In this document: positions 1 to 7,155 of the stretch, piece by piece | Position numbering within the stretch: the first letter of the stretch is position 1 | Layout of the letters: the number at the start of each line of letters is the position of its first letter | Source: Oscillospiraceae bacterium | GTDB lineage: Bacteria > Bacillota > Clostridia > Oscillospirales > Oscillospiraceae | Assembly: GCA_904501855.1 (NCBI GenBank) | Contig: CAJGCI010000070.1 | Coordinates: 1 to 9,576, forward strand | Reading direction: 5' to 3' | Length of the DNA stretch: 9,576 bases | Program-made: the position numbers and the translations under genes | Notes under the pieces: model-generated | The model's database searches: none | Seen by the model: only the letters and a program-made list of their open reading frames with translations | Told to the model about the DNA's origin: nothing

Positions 1-13
1 CTGTTTAATTTGT

Positions 14-42
14 TTGTGTCAGCAAATCAAACTTGTGATAAT
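14..42 (+). promoter_or_regulatory. Sigma-A-like promoter with extended -10
   Basis: TTGTGT (14-19) is separated by 17 bases from GATAAT (37-42), which is preceded by TG at 34-35, so this is an extended -10. Transcription would start near 49. That leaves no leader for the TTG at 50 and favours a downstream start for the LTA synthase-like gene. The -35 match is weak (3 of 6). Confidence 0.4.
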
Positions 43-91
43 ATAGCATTTGTATGATTTATTTCAGGACAGAAAGAGAAGTGTAGTAAAA

Positions 92-2236
92 GTGGAATGG
101 TCCAGAAAAGCAGCCACTGTGGGTGGAGTGTTGACCATCATGATGCTGGTATTCGTGGCATTTCATGCCAATACGTTTACCGGTTATGTTCCCTATGGGA
201 ATCTCATGCTGGTGATCTCCATCGTTTCCGCGCTGCTGATGTGTCCGGCCATCGGAGTACGGTGGGACACGAACAAACGGATATATGGAGTTCTGCTTCT
301 TGTCTTTTTCCTTGTTGTCCCATTGCTGATGGAGATCGTGATCGAACGGTGCAACGGGAAATTCATTACGGAGTTCTACGGGGCGGAAGACTGGCTGGAT
401 AACTACAATGTGATCCTGCTGCTGTATCTTCTGCTGTTTGCCGTCACCGGCAGCGTACGCGCATCGGTCATGATCGTCAGCCCCGTTCTGCTTCTTTTTG
501 GTATCGCCAATCTGTTTGTCAAGGAGTTCAAAGGCGGACCTTTGCTGCCGCAGGATTTTGCCAGTATCGAAACGGCAGTTAACGTGGCAAGCGCCTATGT
601 TTATGATATCGGATATGAGATTGTGTTCGGAGTTTCCCTGACGGGTCTGATCATGGCAGTGGCCAGCCGGCTGAAGAAGCCGGAGCGGCACAAAAAACTG
701 CAAGAGATCCTGCGCATCCTCTGTGTTCTGGTGATCGGGATCTATGCCGGGATCTTCTACGGAACGGATACGTTTGCCAAGATCGGATACAGGCCGGATT
801 TCTTTAACCAGACAAGAGGGTATGAACGGCACGGTGCGATGATGGAGTTTACACTGAACACCAAATACCTGTGGCTGAACGAACCGAAGGGCTATGATGA
901 CGCGGATATCCGGGAGCTGGTCCATCAGTATGACGGAGAAGATACTCCGCATATTCTGGAAACAGCACTGATCCGGCAGGGCGCATCTCCGGAGGATGCG
1001 GCTGCAGCAGTGTCCATAGAGACCGCCGGGGACAGAGGGGAACGGCCGAATATCATTGTGGTCATGAATGAGAGTCTGGCGGACCTCCGGGTGGACGGGG
1101 AATTTGAAGCCAGTGAGGAGTTCATGCCCTTTTATGACAGTCTGACGGAAAACACCATCAAGGGCAATGCGTATGTATCGGTATTCGGATCCGGTACCAG
1201 CAACACGGAATATGAATTCCTGACGGGAAACAGCATGGCATTCATGCCGGCGGGCAGCAATGCCTATCAGGCGTTCGTAACGGAAGAGCAGCCGGGGCTG
1301 ACAACCACGCTTCTGGAGCAGGGATATTCTGCGGATTCCTTCCATCCCTATAACCGCAGCAGCTGGAACCGTACCAATGTGTATAAAGCCATGGGCTTTT
1401 CCAGCTTTATCACCATCGAGGATCTGATCGATAACGAGATCCTGCAGAGTTACCGGACCAACGGCAATGACTACATGTTCATCCGGCGCGTGGAAAGCCA
1501 TTACCCCGATGAGAATATGCTGCTTCGGAAATATGTTTCCGATGATTATGATTTCCGCAAGGTCATCGAGATGTACGAAAACCGGAATGCCGAACAGCCT
1601 TTCTATCTGTTCAATGTCACGATGCAGAATCATTCGCCTTATGACCGCACCTTTGCAAACTTTGATGAGACCATCCGGCTGACGTCGCCGGCAGGGGACT
1701 ACCGGAAGGTGGATCAGTATCTTTCGCTGGTGAAGGTGACGGATGACGATTTCCGGAATCTTACGGAATATTTCAAACAGCAGTCGGAGCCGACCATCAT
1801 TCTCATGTTCGGCGACCATCAGCCCTATGTGGAGTCCGAGTTCTATTCGGAGGTGATGGGGCAGCCGGTCACGGAGATGGATGAGGAGACACTGCAGAAC
1901 CGCTATATCACCAATTTCGTGCTGTGGGCGAACTATCCGATTCCATCGGGCCGCATTGATGCCATCAGCGTCAACTATCTGTCCACGCTGCTTCTTCAGG
2001 TCGCGGGACTGGAGATGACCGATTACAACCGGTATCTGGCACATCTGTACCAGGATCTTCCGGTGGTGACCGGTGTCGGATGCATCGACCGAAACGGACA
2101 GTTCTTCCTTGCGTCCAATGATGATGACGAGAGTGAGGATATCATTCAGGAGATGCAGGATTACCGGTATATTGCCTATAATAATGTCGCCAACATCAAA
2201 GACCGGGAACGCTCGGTATTCTATTTGGATTCCTGA
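92..2236 (+). CDS. LTA synthase family membrane protein (sulfatase-fold phosphoglycerol transferase)
   Basis: Likely transfers glycerol-phosphate from phosphatidylglycerol onto an envelope polymer such as lipoteichoic acid, outside the membrane. The N-terminal 225 residues hold about six or seven hydrophobic segments (roughly 8-24, 36-54, 63-83, 106-143, 173-192, 207-223). The extracytoplasmic domain follows. Residues matching the LtaS active site are visible: NES (Glu327), GTSNTE (nucleophile Thr369), W-N-R (Trp425, Arg427), QNHSPY (His514) and FGDHQP (Asp575, His576). The length, 714 residues, is near LtaS (about 650). The frame is open from a TTG at 50, but that codon has no ribosome binding site, sits at the predicted transcription start, and is followed by the frame's only TTA codon (59). 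GTG at 92 has the purine-rich stretch AGAAAGAGAAG ten bases upstream, so I prefer it. ATG at 140 would cut the first membrane segment. The exact polymer made cannot be read from the sequence. It converges on pepT. Confidence 0.9.
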   Translation: MEWSRKAATVGGVLTIMMLVFVAFHANTFTGYVPYGNLMLVISIVSALLMCPAIGVRWDTNKRIYGVLLLVFFLVVPLLMEIVIERCNGKFITEFYGAEDWLDNYNVILLLYLLLFAVTGSVRASVMIVSPVLLLFGIANLFVKEFKGGPLLPQDFASIETAVNVASAYVYDIGYEIVFGVSLTGLIMAVASRLKKPERHKKLQEILRILCVLVIGIYAGIFYGTDTFAKIGYRPDFFNQTRGYERHGAMMEFTLNTKYLWLNEPKGYDDADIRELVHQYDGEDTPHILETALIRQGASPEDAAAAVSIETAGDRGERPNIIVVMNESLADLRVDGEFEASEEFMPFYDSLTENTIKGNAYVSVFGSGTSNTEYEFLTGNSMAFMPAGSNAYQAFVTEEQPGLTTTLLEQGYSADSFHPYNRSSWNRTNVYKAMGFSSFITIEDLIDNEILQSYRTNGNDYMFIRRVESHYPDENMLLRKYVSDDYDFRKVIEMYENRNAEQPFYLFNVTMQNHSPYDRTFANFDETIRLTSPAGDYRKVDQYLSLVKVTDDDFRNLTEYFKQQSEPTIILMFGDHQPYVESEFYSEVMGQPVTEMDEETLQNRYITNFVLWANYPIPSGRIDAISVNYLSTLLLQVAGLEMTDYNRYLAHLYQDLPVVTGVGCIDRNGQFFLASNDDDESEDIIQEMQDYRYIAYNNVANIKDRERSVFYLDS

Positions 2237-2256
2237 GTGTCCTAACAAAACAATAC

Positions 2257-2300
2257 GGCCATGCCCGGACTAAACTCCAAAGGCATGGCCATTCATTTTT
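2257..2300. terminator. Rho-independent terminator shared by convergent genes
   Basis: GGCCATGCC (2257-2265) and GGCATGGCC (2282-2290) form a perfect 9-bp stem with a 16-base loop. The plus strand continues into ATTCATTTTT. On the other side lies AACAAAACAATAC, which gives a weaker T-rich tail on the minus strand. It sits 20 bases after the LTA synthase stop and just past the pepT stop, so it can end both transcripts. Confidence 0.8.
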
Positions 2301-2303
2301 CAA

Positions 2304-3509
2304 TCAGGTTTTGGCAAGACGGATCAGCACTTCCGCAGACCGTTCCATCTCGGGAAGACTGGCGTATTCGTACCTGCTGTGAAAATTATATCCGCCGGTG
2401 CACAGATTGGGACAGGGAAGTCCGGCCTCCGTCAGCATGGCACCGTCGGTGCCTCCGCGGATGGGAAGGCTTTGAGGCTCATAGTCCAGTTCCCGGATCG
2501 CATCAAAGGCATGCTGGATTAGATGCATGTGATCTTTCATCACGTCCAGCATATTATGATACTGGTCATGAACTTCCACCTGGCAGACTCCATCGCCGTA
2601 TTTGCAATTCAAAGTTTCCGCGATGGAAACGATCCGTTCTTTTTTCTCTTCGAACTTATCGTGGTCATGATCCCGTATGATATAGGTCATGGAAGCTTCT
2701 TCCACCGTTCCGGAGAGCTTGTCCAGCATGAAGAACCCTTCATAGCCTTCCGTATGTTCCGGCCGCTGATCCTCCGGAAGCATGGAGTTGAATTCCATGG
2801 CCACCAGAGAGGCATTGATCATGATGCCTTTGGCGGAGCCGGGATGGACACTGGTTCCGTGGATCTTCACTTTTGCCTGTGCGGCATTGAAGTTTTCATA
2901 TTCCACGATGCCGAATTTTCCACCGTCCACTGTGTAGGCTTCGTCCGCAGGAAAGCGGGAACGGTCAAAGAAGGAGGTTCCTTTTCCAATTTCCTCGTCC
3001 GGCGTGAAGGCGATGCACAGCGTGCGATGAGACAGTTCAGGGTGACGGTAAAAATACTGAACCATATGCATGATCTCCGCCACGCCTGCCTTGTCATCAG
3101 CCCCGAGGAGCGTCGTTCCGTCCGTGGCGATCAGCGTCTCACCCATGTGGTTTTGAAGCTCCGGGAAAGCATCCACGGTCAGGAAGGGATCCGAACCGTC
3201 ATAGGAATCGATGATGCGCGGCTTCACATCAGCTCCGGAAACGGCAGGAGAGGTATCCATGTGGGCGATAAAGCCCAGAGCCGGTTCCTCACCGGGCAGA
3301 ACAGCATACACGTAGCAGTGCTCCTTGTCATAGTCGACATCCGCTCCGAGATGACGAAGTTCATACGCCAGCTGGGTGGCCAGATGATACTGCTTTGCCG
3401 TGGAAGGAGAAGTTTCAGAGTCCTCATCGGACTGCGTGTCATACTCCACATAGCGGAGAAAACGATGAAGCAGCGATTCATCGGTGTTGATCAAAGGTGT
3501 GTGGTCCAT
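2304..3509 (-). CDS. pepT: Peptidase T (tripeptide aminopeptidase, M20 family)
   Basis: A cytoplasmic di-zinc exopeptidase that removes the N-terminal residue of tripeptides during peptide utilisation and protein turnover. At 401 residues it is close to the usual PepT length of about 410. The metal and catalytic set of the M20B group is complete: HMD (His83, Asp85), GADDKAG (bridging Asp138), DEEIGKG (catalytic Glu172 and ligand Glu173), VDGG (Asp195) and NFHSRYE (His377). The dimerisation insert lies around residues 210-320 and contains KIHGTSVHPGSAK, typical of PepT; RGGTDGA follows at 351-357. The start ATG (3507-3509) has AAAGGAGC about eight bases upstream on the minus strand. The gene is monocistronic as far as can be seen. 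It diverges from the PfkB-family kinase and converges on the LTA synthase-like gene. Nothing suggests truncation. Confidence 0.97.
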   Translation of the reverse strand: MDHTPLINTDESLLHRFLRYVEYDTQSDEDSETSPSTAKQYHLATQLAYELRHLGADVDYDKEHCYVYAVLPGEEPALGFIAHMDTSPAVSGADVKPRIIDSYDGSDPFLTVDAFPELQNHMGETLIATDGTTLLGADDKAGVAEIMHMVQYFYRHPELSHRTLCIAFTPDEEIGKGTSFFDRSRFPADEAYTVDGGKFGIVEYENFNAAQAKVKIHGTSVHPGSAKGIMINASLVAMEFNSMLPEDQRPEHTEGYEGFFMLDKLSGTVEEASMTYIIRDHDHDKFEEKKERIVSIAETLNCKYGDGVCQVEVHDQYHNMLDVMKDHMHLIQHAFDAIRELDYEPQSLPIRGGTDGAMLTEAGLPCPNLCTGGYNFHSRYEYASLPEMERSAEVLIRLAKT

Positions 3510-3538
3510 AGTTTTTGCTCCTTTGAGGTAATGTATTC

Positions 3539-3547
3539 ATTCTAACA
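3539..3547 (-). promoter_or_regulatory. Extended -10 promoter for pepT
   Basis: On the minus strand TGTTAGAAT reads as TGn followed by TAGAAT (one mismatch to TATAAT), about 30 bases before the pepT start codon. The -35 region 17 bases upstream is poor (TTTCCT), as is common when an extended -10 is present. Transcription would begin near 3532, giving a short leader that contains the AAAGGAGC site. Confidence 0.45.
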
Positions 3548-3573
3548 CGGGGAAGCATGGAAGGAAACCGCGG

Positions 3574-3588
3574 AACGGAAAAACCGTT
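3574..3588. repeat. Short inverted repeat between divergent promoters
   Basis: AACGG (3574-3578) and CCGTT (3584-3588) flank five A residues. The right arm overlaps the first two bases of the proposed -35 of the kinase promoter (3587-3592). This placement would suit a repressor site, but the arms are only five bases long and could be chance. Confidence 0.25.
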
Positions 3589-3616
3589 GCTCCGGCTGTC
3601 CCTTCGATGATATAGT
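3587..3616 (+). promoter_or_regulatory. Extended -10 promoter for the PfkB-family kinase
   Basis: TTGCTC (3587-3592) and TATAGT (3611-3616) are 18 bases apart, with TGA directly before the -10 hexamer giving an extended -10. The start would be near 3623, about 25 bases before the kinase ATG, leaving a leader that is little more than the ribosome binding site. Confidence 0.55.
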
Positions 3617-3648
3617 GAAAAACAGCATATAAGGGGAGGTGTGATTTC

Positions 3649-4572
3649 ATGCAGATCATCAATTTCGGTTCCATTAACGTGGACCGCACTTATCGGGTGA
3701 AACGATTTCCTATGGTGGGAGAGACGATTCAGACCAGCGCATTTTTCTGCGGATGCGGCGGCAAAGGCTTGAATCAGTCTATTGCTGCAAGGCGAGCCGG
3801 AGCTTCGGTAATTCATGCCGGAGCGATCGGTAACGGCGGGAAAGCTATGGAAGAAGAACTGCAGAGAAACGGTGTGGATACCTCCCGTCTGATCCATGTG
3901 GATTCGGAACAGGGGCATGCGGTCATTCTGGTTGATGATGAAGGAAACAACGAGATCATCATCCACCAGGGTTCCAACGGGATGATCGGGGAGAAAGAGG
4001 TCCGGGAAATACTTCAGACGATTCGGGAACCCGCTCTGGTGGTGCTGCAGAATGAAATTCCATGTGCCCATTCGATCATCGACCAGGCATTTGACCGCGG
4101 ACATATCGTGGTATTCAACGCATCTCCCGTGGATGAGGAGGTTCTAGTATCGGTGGATTTTTCTCATATCCATTGGCTTCTGATCAATGAGGTGGAGGGA
4201 AACCAGCTGACCGGATCCTCCGATCCGGATACGATTCTCCGTCGGCTGCGGCAGCGGGTTCCGAAAATCAATATCGTGCTGACACTCGGGACGGAAGGTT
4301 CGGTGTGCCAGTATGGCGAAGAACAGTTTAGCTGTGGCAGCTTTGAAGTGCCGGTAGTGGATACCACCGGCGCAGGAGATGCGTTTACGGGCTATTTTCT
4401 TGCCGGTCTTGCCGAAGGGGAACATCCCAGAGATGCCATGATCCGGGCGTCTCTTGCGGCAGGGATCTCCGTAACGAGACCGGGTGCTTCTTCCTCCGTT
4501 CCACAGCGGGAAGAAGTGGAAGAATGCCTTCGAAACAATACCTATCCGCTCCGGAGCAGAAGGAAGTGCTGA
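3649..4572 (+). CDS. PfkB/ribokinase-family carbohydrate kinase
   Basis: A cytoplasmic ATP-dependent kinase, probably phosphorylating a pentose or nucleoside-type sugar; 307 residues, the usual ribokinase size. Visible motifs in order: GSINVD (7-12); GGKGLNQ (37-43), the PfkB first signature with Leu where ribokinases usually have Ala; NASP (157-160); NEVEG (180-184), which helps bind Mg-phosphate; TLGTEG (212-217); DTTGAGDAFTG (238-248), the second signature with catalytic base Asp244 and the anion hole; and RPGASSSVP (277-285), close to the ribokinase monovalent-cation loop. The ATG at 3649 is supported by GGGGAGGTG about nine bases upstream. The best fit is ribokinase (RbsK-like), but no ribose transporter, mutarotase or LacI-type regulator is nearby, so the substrate is not assigned. 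No terminator follows; transcription may run into the transporter gene. Confidence 0.9.
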   Translation: MQIINFGSINVDRTYRVKRFPMVGETIQTSAFFCGCGGKGLNQSIAARRAGASVIHAGAIGNGGKAMEEELQRNGVDTSRLIHVDSEQGHAVILVDDEGNNEIIIHQGSNGMIGEKEVREILQTIREPALVVLQNEIPCAHSIIDQAFDRGHIVVFNASPVDEEVLVSVDFSHIHWLLINEVEGNQLTGSSDPDTILRRLRQRVPKINIVLTLGTEGSVCQYGEEQFSCGSFEVPVVDTTGAGDAFTGYFLAGLAEGEHPRDAMIRASLAAGISVTRPGASSSVPQREEVEECLRNNTYPLRSRRKC

Positions 4573-4583
4573 CCTGAGTGAGG

Positions 4584-4613
4584 TTGACCCTAAAGGGAAT
4601 GATGCGGTATACT
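4584..4613 (+). promoter_or_regulatory. Sigma-A-like promoter for the EamA transporter
   Basis: TTGACC (4584-4589, 5 of 6 to consensus) and TATACT (4608-4613, 5 of 6) are separated by 18 bases. Transcription would start near 4620. It begins 12 bases after the kinase stop codon and lies inside the longest open frame of the transporter (from GTG 4578), so translation must begin downstream at ATG 4647. Confidence 0.65.
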
Positions 4614-4646
4614 TTCGGAGTATTTGTCTTGGAAAAGGAACAGAAA

Positions 4647-5537
4647 ATGGAATCGACTGAGAGAAAAAGCTACATCTATGTTTTCATATCCGGAATACTT
4701 TGGGGCTTGTCCGGGATCTTTGTAAAATACCTGACGGGACAGGGAGCATCATCGCTTCTAATATCCTGCTGGAGACTGATCCCTGCATTCTTCTTCCTGG
4801 CGTCGGTAACGGTTGCCCGTTACGGGTTCAAGTCCCTGAAGATCGATGGCAGGACGATGATGTTCTGTGCACTGACGGGACTGGTGACGCAGGCACTGTT
4901 CAATATCTGCTACAACACGGCCATTGCCACCATCGGGATGTCCGTCAGCGCAGTGCTTCTGTATGTCGCACCGGTAGTCACTGCCGTGTCGGCAGCCATC
5001 GTTTTTTCGGAGAAGATCACCGGAAAAAAGGCGATTGCCCTTTTTATCAACATTCTGGGCTGTGTGCTTACCGTCACCGGAGGTTCTCTGAATGCCGGAA
5101 ATCTCGTGCTCTCCGGGGTGCTTTTCGGCATCGGCGCCGGAGTCTGTTACGGAATGGTGGCGATCCTGGGAAGAGTCACCACCGCGAAGGTCAACCCGTT
5201 CGTAGCCATTACCTGGACCTTCTTCTTCGGAAGCATATTTATCCTTCTGTTTGTGCGTCCATGGAATGAAGCGGTGTTTCCCACAAACGCCGGATTCATT
5301 GCCGTGGGACTGCTGTTTGCGCTGATCCCAACGACATTTTCGTATCTGTTCTATTTCTCCGGTGTCAGTGTGATTAAGGAGACCAGCAAGGTGCCGGTGA
5401 TCGCCTCCATCGAACCGGTGGTAGCGACCCTGATCGGAGTGATCGTCTATCATGAACCCATCGGAGTGATCAATGTACTGGGCATCCTTCTGGTGATCGG
5501 CTCCATCGTGATGATGAATCAAAAACAACTGGACTAA
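4647..5537 (+). CDS. EamA/DMT-superfamily transporter
   Basis: An inner-membrane transporter of the drug/metabolite superfamily, 296 residues with about ten hydrophobic segments arranged as two homologous EamA repeats (roughly 9-145 and 153-292). The first repeat has GILWGLSGIFVK (16-27) and LLYVAPVVTAV (104-114). The second has YGMVAILGR (168-176) and VIASIEPVVATL (251-262). The repeat-end glutamates in VFSEK (Glu122) and YHEP (Glu270) are also typical. Such proteins export amino acids or other small metabolites, or act as permeases; the substrate cannot be read from sequence. The frame is open from GTG 4578, but a good promoter occupies that extension and ATG 4647 has AAAAGGAA six bases upstream, so I start there. 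It follows the kinase by 74 bases and precedes the SLH hydrolase, possibly being co-transcribed with it. Confidence 0.92.
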   Translation: MESTERKSYIYVFISGILWGLSGIFVKYLTGQGASSLLISCWRLIPAFFFLASVTVARYGFKSLKIDGRTMMFCALTGLVTQALFNICYNTAIATIGMSVSAVLLYVAPVVTAVSAAIVFSEKITGKKAIALFINILGCVLTVTGGSLNAGNLVLSGVLFGIGAGVCYGMVAILGRVTTAKVNPFVAITWTFFFGSIFILLFVRPWNEAVFPTNAGFIAVGLLFALIPTTFSYLFYFSGVSVIKETSKVPVIASIEPVVATLIGVIVYHEPIGVINVLGILLVIGSIVMMNQKQLD

Positions 5538-5558
5538 CTGTGGGAAAAAATGTAAAAT
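5530..5558 (+). promoter_or_regulatory. Possible promoter before the SLH hydrolase
   Basis: TGGACT (5530-5535, 4 of 6) overlaps the transporter stop codon. TAAAAT (5553-5558, 5 of 6) follows after 17 bases. A start near 5565 would coincide with the GTG that opens the longest frame, again favouring a downstream translation start. A T/A-rich chance match cannot be excluded. Confidence 0.35.
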
Positions 5559-5594
5559 CTTCAAGTGGACATTTTCACAGCGAAGAAACAGGTA

Positions 5595-7088
5595 ATGTAT
5601 AAAGAAAGACAGGAATTGATTTTGAAGAGAACATTTCATCGATTGATCTCATACAGTCTCACGCTGGTTTGCCTGCTGACGATACTGGCAGTTCCCGGAC
5701 GTGCGGCTAGTGTGTTTTACAGCGATATTCCGCAGGACGCCTGGTATATGGACGGCGTGGAATATGTGACAAAGAACGGCATCATGGCCGGCACCGGCAA
5801 AGGGAAGTTTTCTCCCAGTGAGGGAATGACCCGTGCCATGCTGGTTCAGGTGCTTTATGCAGCCGCCGGCAAGCCGAAGGCTCCGGAGAATCCTTTTGTC
5901 GATGTTCCCAAGGGAAGCTGGTATGAAGAAGCATCCGCCTGGGCGGCGGACAACGGCATCGTATCCGGCTATGAAGGTAAGAAATTCGGCGGCACGGATC
6001 CGATTACCCGGCAGCAGTTCGTCACTATTCTGTGGCGGTATGCCGGAAGTCCGGAAGCAAAGACCGGCAGGTATTTTTCGGATCGCTCCCAAATGGCGGA
6101 CTATGCCCGTGAACCGGTAAACTGGGCTAGAGCGGCGAATATCATCAGCGGCGGTGACGGGAACAAGTTTGCTCCCGGTTCCGTGGTGATCCGTTCTCAC
6201 TGTGCTGCGATCCTGAAAAACTATATGCTGATGGGTCCGAAATCCTTGGATCCGAACAATGCATATGTTTCTTCTGCCAGGATCGATCCGCTGAAACAGC
6301 AGACATTCTATCTGTGGGACCGGAACAATATGCCGAAAACGACAGAGTATACGCGTAATACGGGCAACTACATGGACGACCTCAGCTTTCAGCCCAGCGT
6401 CATCACCTATCCGGTTCCCAGCGGTACCATTGTGAAGGGTGCCGTACTGGTTCTGGCAGGAGGTTCCTTCCAGCAGCGCTCCAACGGCACGGAAGGATAT
6501 CCCGTCGCCGATCAGCTCAGCCAAAAGGGCTATGTCAGTTTCGTAGTCAATTACCGTCTGTACCCGTACTCCATGCAGGATGCGGAAATGGATCTGGCGC
6601 GTGCCATCCGGTTTGTCCGTCACAGTTCAGGAGATTACGGATACAGCGAAAAAAATATTGCCGTGCTCGGCTTCTCAGCCGGCGCGATGGCAGCCGGCGG
6701 AATGATGCTTGATTTCGGAGATCTGGAAGACGGGTCTTCTCTGGACGGATCTTACCGTCCGGATGAGCTCGATAAGATCTCCACCAAAGTAACCGGCAAC
6801 GGAATGATCTACGGTTTCTTTGGAAATCTGAAAACATCCATTAAGGATGTGGAACGGTTCAAAGAAGCCCAGCTGCCGGAAACGTTCTTCTGCTATGGTG
6901 CCAATGACAGCTACGCAACGGAATGCAGAGGCTGCATCAAAGCACTGGAGGATGCCGGTGTTCCGGTGAAGACGGTGGAACTGTCGGGGATGGGACATGG
7001 TTTTGGACTGAAAGGCGACTGGCTGGGACAGTTTGATTCCTGGCTGAGCCGGATCTATATACACAATGCCCTGATCGGAGACCGATGA
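5595..7088 (+). CDS. Secreted SLH-domain alpha/beta hydrolase (putative surface esterase)
   Basis: Numbered from ATG 5595 (497 residues). A signal peptide is clear: basic KRTFHR at 11-16, a hydrophobic core at about 18-34, and probable cleavage near PGRAA (34-38). Three SLH repeats follow (about 41-92, 99-152, 159-212), which in other proteins bind pyruvylated wall polymers. The first two keep the MTR and ITR signatures; the third has VIR and looks degenerate. The C-terminal part (about 280-490) is an alpha/beta hydrolase: LAGGSF oxyanion loop (288-291), NYRLYP, nucleophile elbow GFSAG (Ser361), GANDS (Asp438) and GMGHGF (His468), a complete triad. This resembles acetylxylan-esterase-like or BD-FAE-type esterases; the substrate is unknown. 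Start choice is uncertain: GTG 5565 sits at a predicted transcription start, ATG 5595 has only a weak AGG upstream, and TTG 5622 has AGGAA six bases before it and gives a compact MKRTF signal peptide. Confidence 0.85.
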   Translation: MYKERQELILKRTFHRLISYSLTLVCLLTILAVPGRAASVFYSDIPQDAWYMDGVEYVTKNGIMAGTGKGKFSPSEGMTRAMLVQVLYAAAGKPKAPENPFVDVPKGSWYEEASAWAADNGIVSGYEGKKFGGTDPITRQQFVTILWRYAGSPEAKTGRYFSDRSQMADYAREPVNWARAANIISGGDGNKFAPGSVVIRSHCAAILKNYMLMGPKSLDPNNAYVSSARIDPLKQQTFYLWDRNNMPKTTEYTRNTGNYMDDLSFQPSVITYPVPSGTIVKGAVLVLAGGSFQQRSNGTEGYPVADQLSQKGYVSFVVNYRLYPYSMQDAEMDLARAIRFVRHSSGDYGYSEKNIAVLGFSAGAMAAGGMMLDFGDLEDGSSLDGSYRPDELDKISTKVTGNGMIYGFFGNLKTSIKDVERFKEAQLPETFFCYGANDSYATECRGCIKALEDAGVPVKTVELSGMGHGFGLKGDWLGQFDSWLSRIYIHNALIGDR

Positions 7089-7102
7089 CTATCTGAAAAA
7101 AT

Positions 7103-7141
7103 AAAAGTCGAGCAAACGTTTTAAACGCTGCTCGACTTTTT
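7103..7141. terminator. Bidirectional rho-independent terminator
   Basis: AAAAGTCGAGCA (7103-7114) pairs perfectly with TGCTCGACTTTT (7129-7140) around a 14-base loop, which itself holds a small CGTT/AACG inverted repeat. Five T residues end the plus-strand side, and the A-rich left flank (7096-7106) gives a T-rich tail on the minus strand. It lies 15 bases from either gene end, serving the SLH hydrolase and the convergent serine acetyltransferase. Confidence 0.9.
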
Positions 7142-7155
7142 GATTATCTGCAGGA

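Noticed and set aside
59..2248. 729-codon minus-strand open frame opposite the LTA synthase-like gene
   Set aside because: It is in exact antisense register with a gene whose active-site motifs are clear. Its product is rich in His, Gln, Arg and Ile with no recognisable motif, as expected from reverse-complemented codons.
2523..3545. 340-codon plus-strand frame opposite pepT
   Set aside because: Exact antisense register to a complete PepT with all metal ligands; no family motif in the product.
4758..5639. 293-codon minus-strand frame opposite the transporter
   Set aside because: Antisense shadow; its start lies in the SLH gene 5' region and the product is a charged, His-rich sequence with no motif.
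3649..7088. Kinase, transporter and SLH hydrolase as one dedicated novel system
   Set aside because: Each has its own plausible promoter, the spacers are 57-74 bases, and there is no shared substrate evidence. Co-function is only a guess.
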